From contig CAAGGQ010000118.1 of assembly GCA_900769475.1 (NCBI GenBank), forward strand, positions 1 through 5,750: DNA of 5,750 bases, in the 5' to 3' direction. The position numbers and the translations under genes were made by a program. Shown here one piece after another: positions 5,741-5,750 of the stretch. How positions within the stretch are numbered: the stretch's first letter is position 1; each line of letters begins with the position of its first letter. The notes beneath the pieces were generated by a model. The model worked only from the letters and a program-made list of their open reading frames with translations. It did not search any database and was not told the origin of the DNA. This DNA is from Clostridia bacterium. Its GTDB lineage: Bacteria > Bacillota > Clostridia > Oscillospirales > CAG-272.

Positions 5741-5750
5741 ATCGGGAGCT

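Larger units (their letters stand above)
5388..5750. other. 363-bp non-coding region upstream of the MATE gene
   Basis: No credible gene on either strand. Short open frames here translate palindromic repeats (for example the familiar artefact peptides HPERSEAESK on the minus strand and LRLRFASLRMT on the plus strand). The region is dense in inverted repeats: 5417-5445, 5490-5511 (TGCATC/GATGCA), 5557-5590, 5601-5669 and 5709-5740. The MATE promoter should be here. The best candidate -10 is TAGAAT (5459-5454), but no acceptable -35 lies 16-18 bp upstream, so it is not called separately. Confidence 0.7.

Overview
The window looks like a chromosomal segment from a fairly GC-rich member of the Clostridia (Bacillota), plausibly an Oscillospirales/Ruminococcaceae-type gut bacterium. 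This is inferred from strong AGGAGG-type ribosome sites, a sigma-A promoter in an AT-rich gap, the protein variants (a clostridial-type MATE transporter, a double-C-domain CDF transporter, a non-E. coli-type HisS) and two kinds of short palindromic repeat common in that group. No species can be named from the sequence alone.

All four convincing genes lie on the minus strand, so transcription runs from high to low coordinates. (1) 5750-5388 is a non-coding leader region. It holds a terminal hairpin, a predicted three-way-junction palindromic element, a widespread 'CATCCTGAGCGAAG'-type repeat and a 10-bp hairpin just before the first gene. (2) 5387-3996 encodes a MATE-family efflux transporter; the ribosome site favours the second possible Met, not the longest frame. 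(3) 3971-2805 encodes a cation diffusion facilitator with an N-D/D-D transport site and a duplicated C-terminal domain, probably a manganese (or related divalent metal) exporter. (4) 2743-1037 encodes an AMP-forming acyl-CoA ligase. (5) 1036-627 is an intergenic gap with a 131-bp MITE-like inverted repeat and the hisS promoter. (6) 626-1 is the 5' part of a histidyl-tRNA synthetase gene that runs off the left edge.

The MATE, CDF and ligase genes are separated by 24 and 61 bp and each has its own ribosome site, so they probably form one transcription unit. Two exporters plus a fatty-acid-activating enzyme suggest an envelope or stress-export theme, but the sequence does not prove a shared pathway. 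hisS has a well-formed promoter of its own (TTGCAA, 17 bp, TATAAT) and a short leader with no room for a T-box.

No clearly new multi-gene system is visible. The points most worth a second look are the CDF metal site and domain duplication, the structured non-coding block at 5557-5740, and the MITE upstream of hisS.
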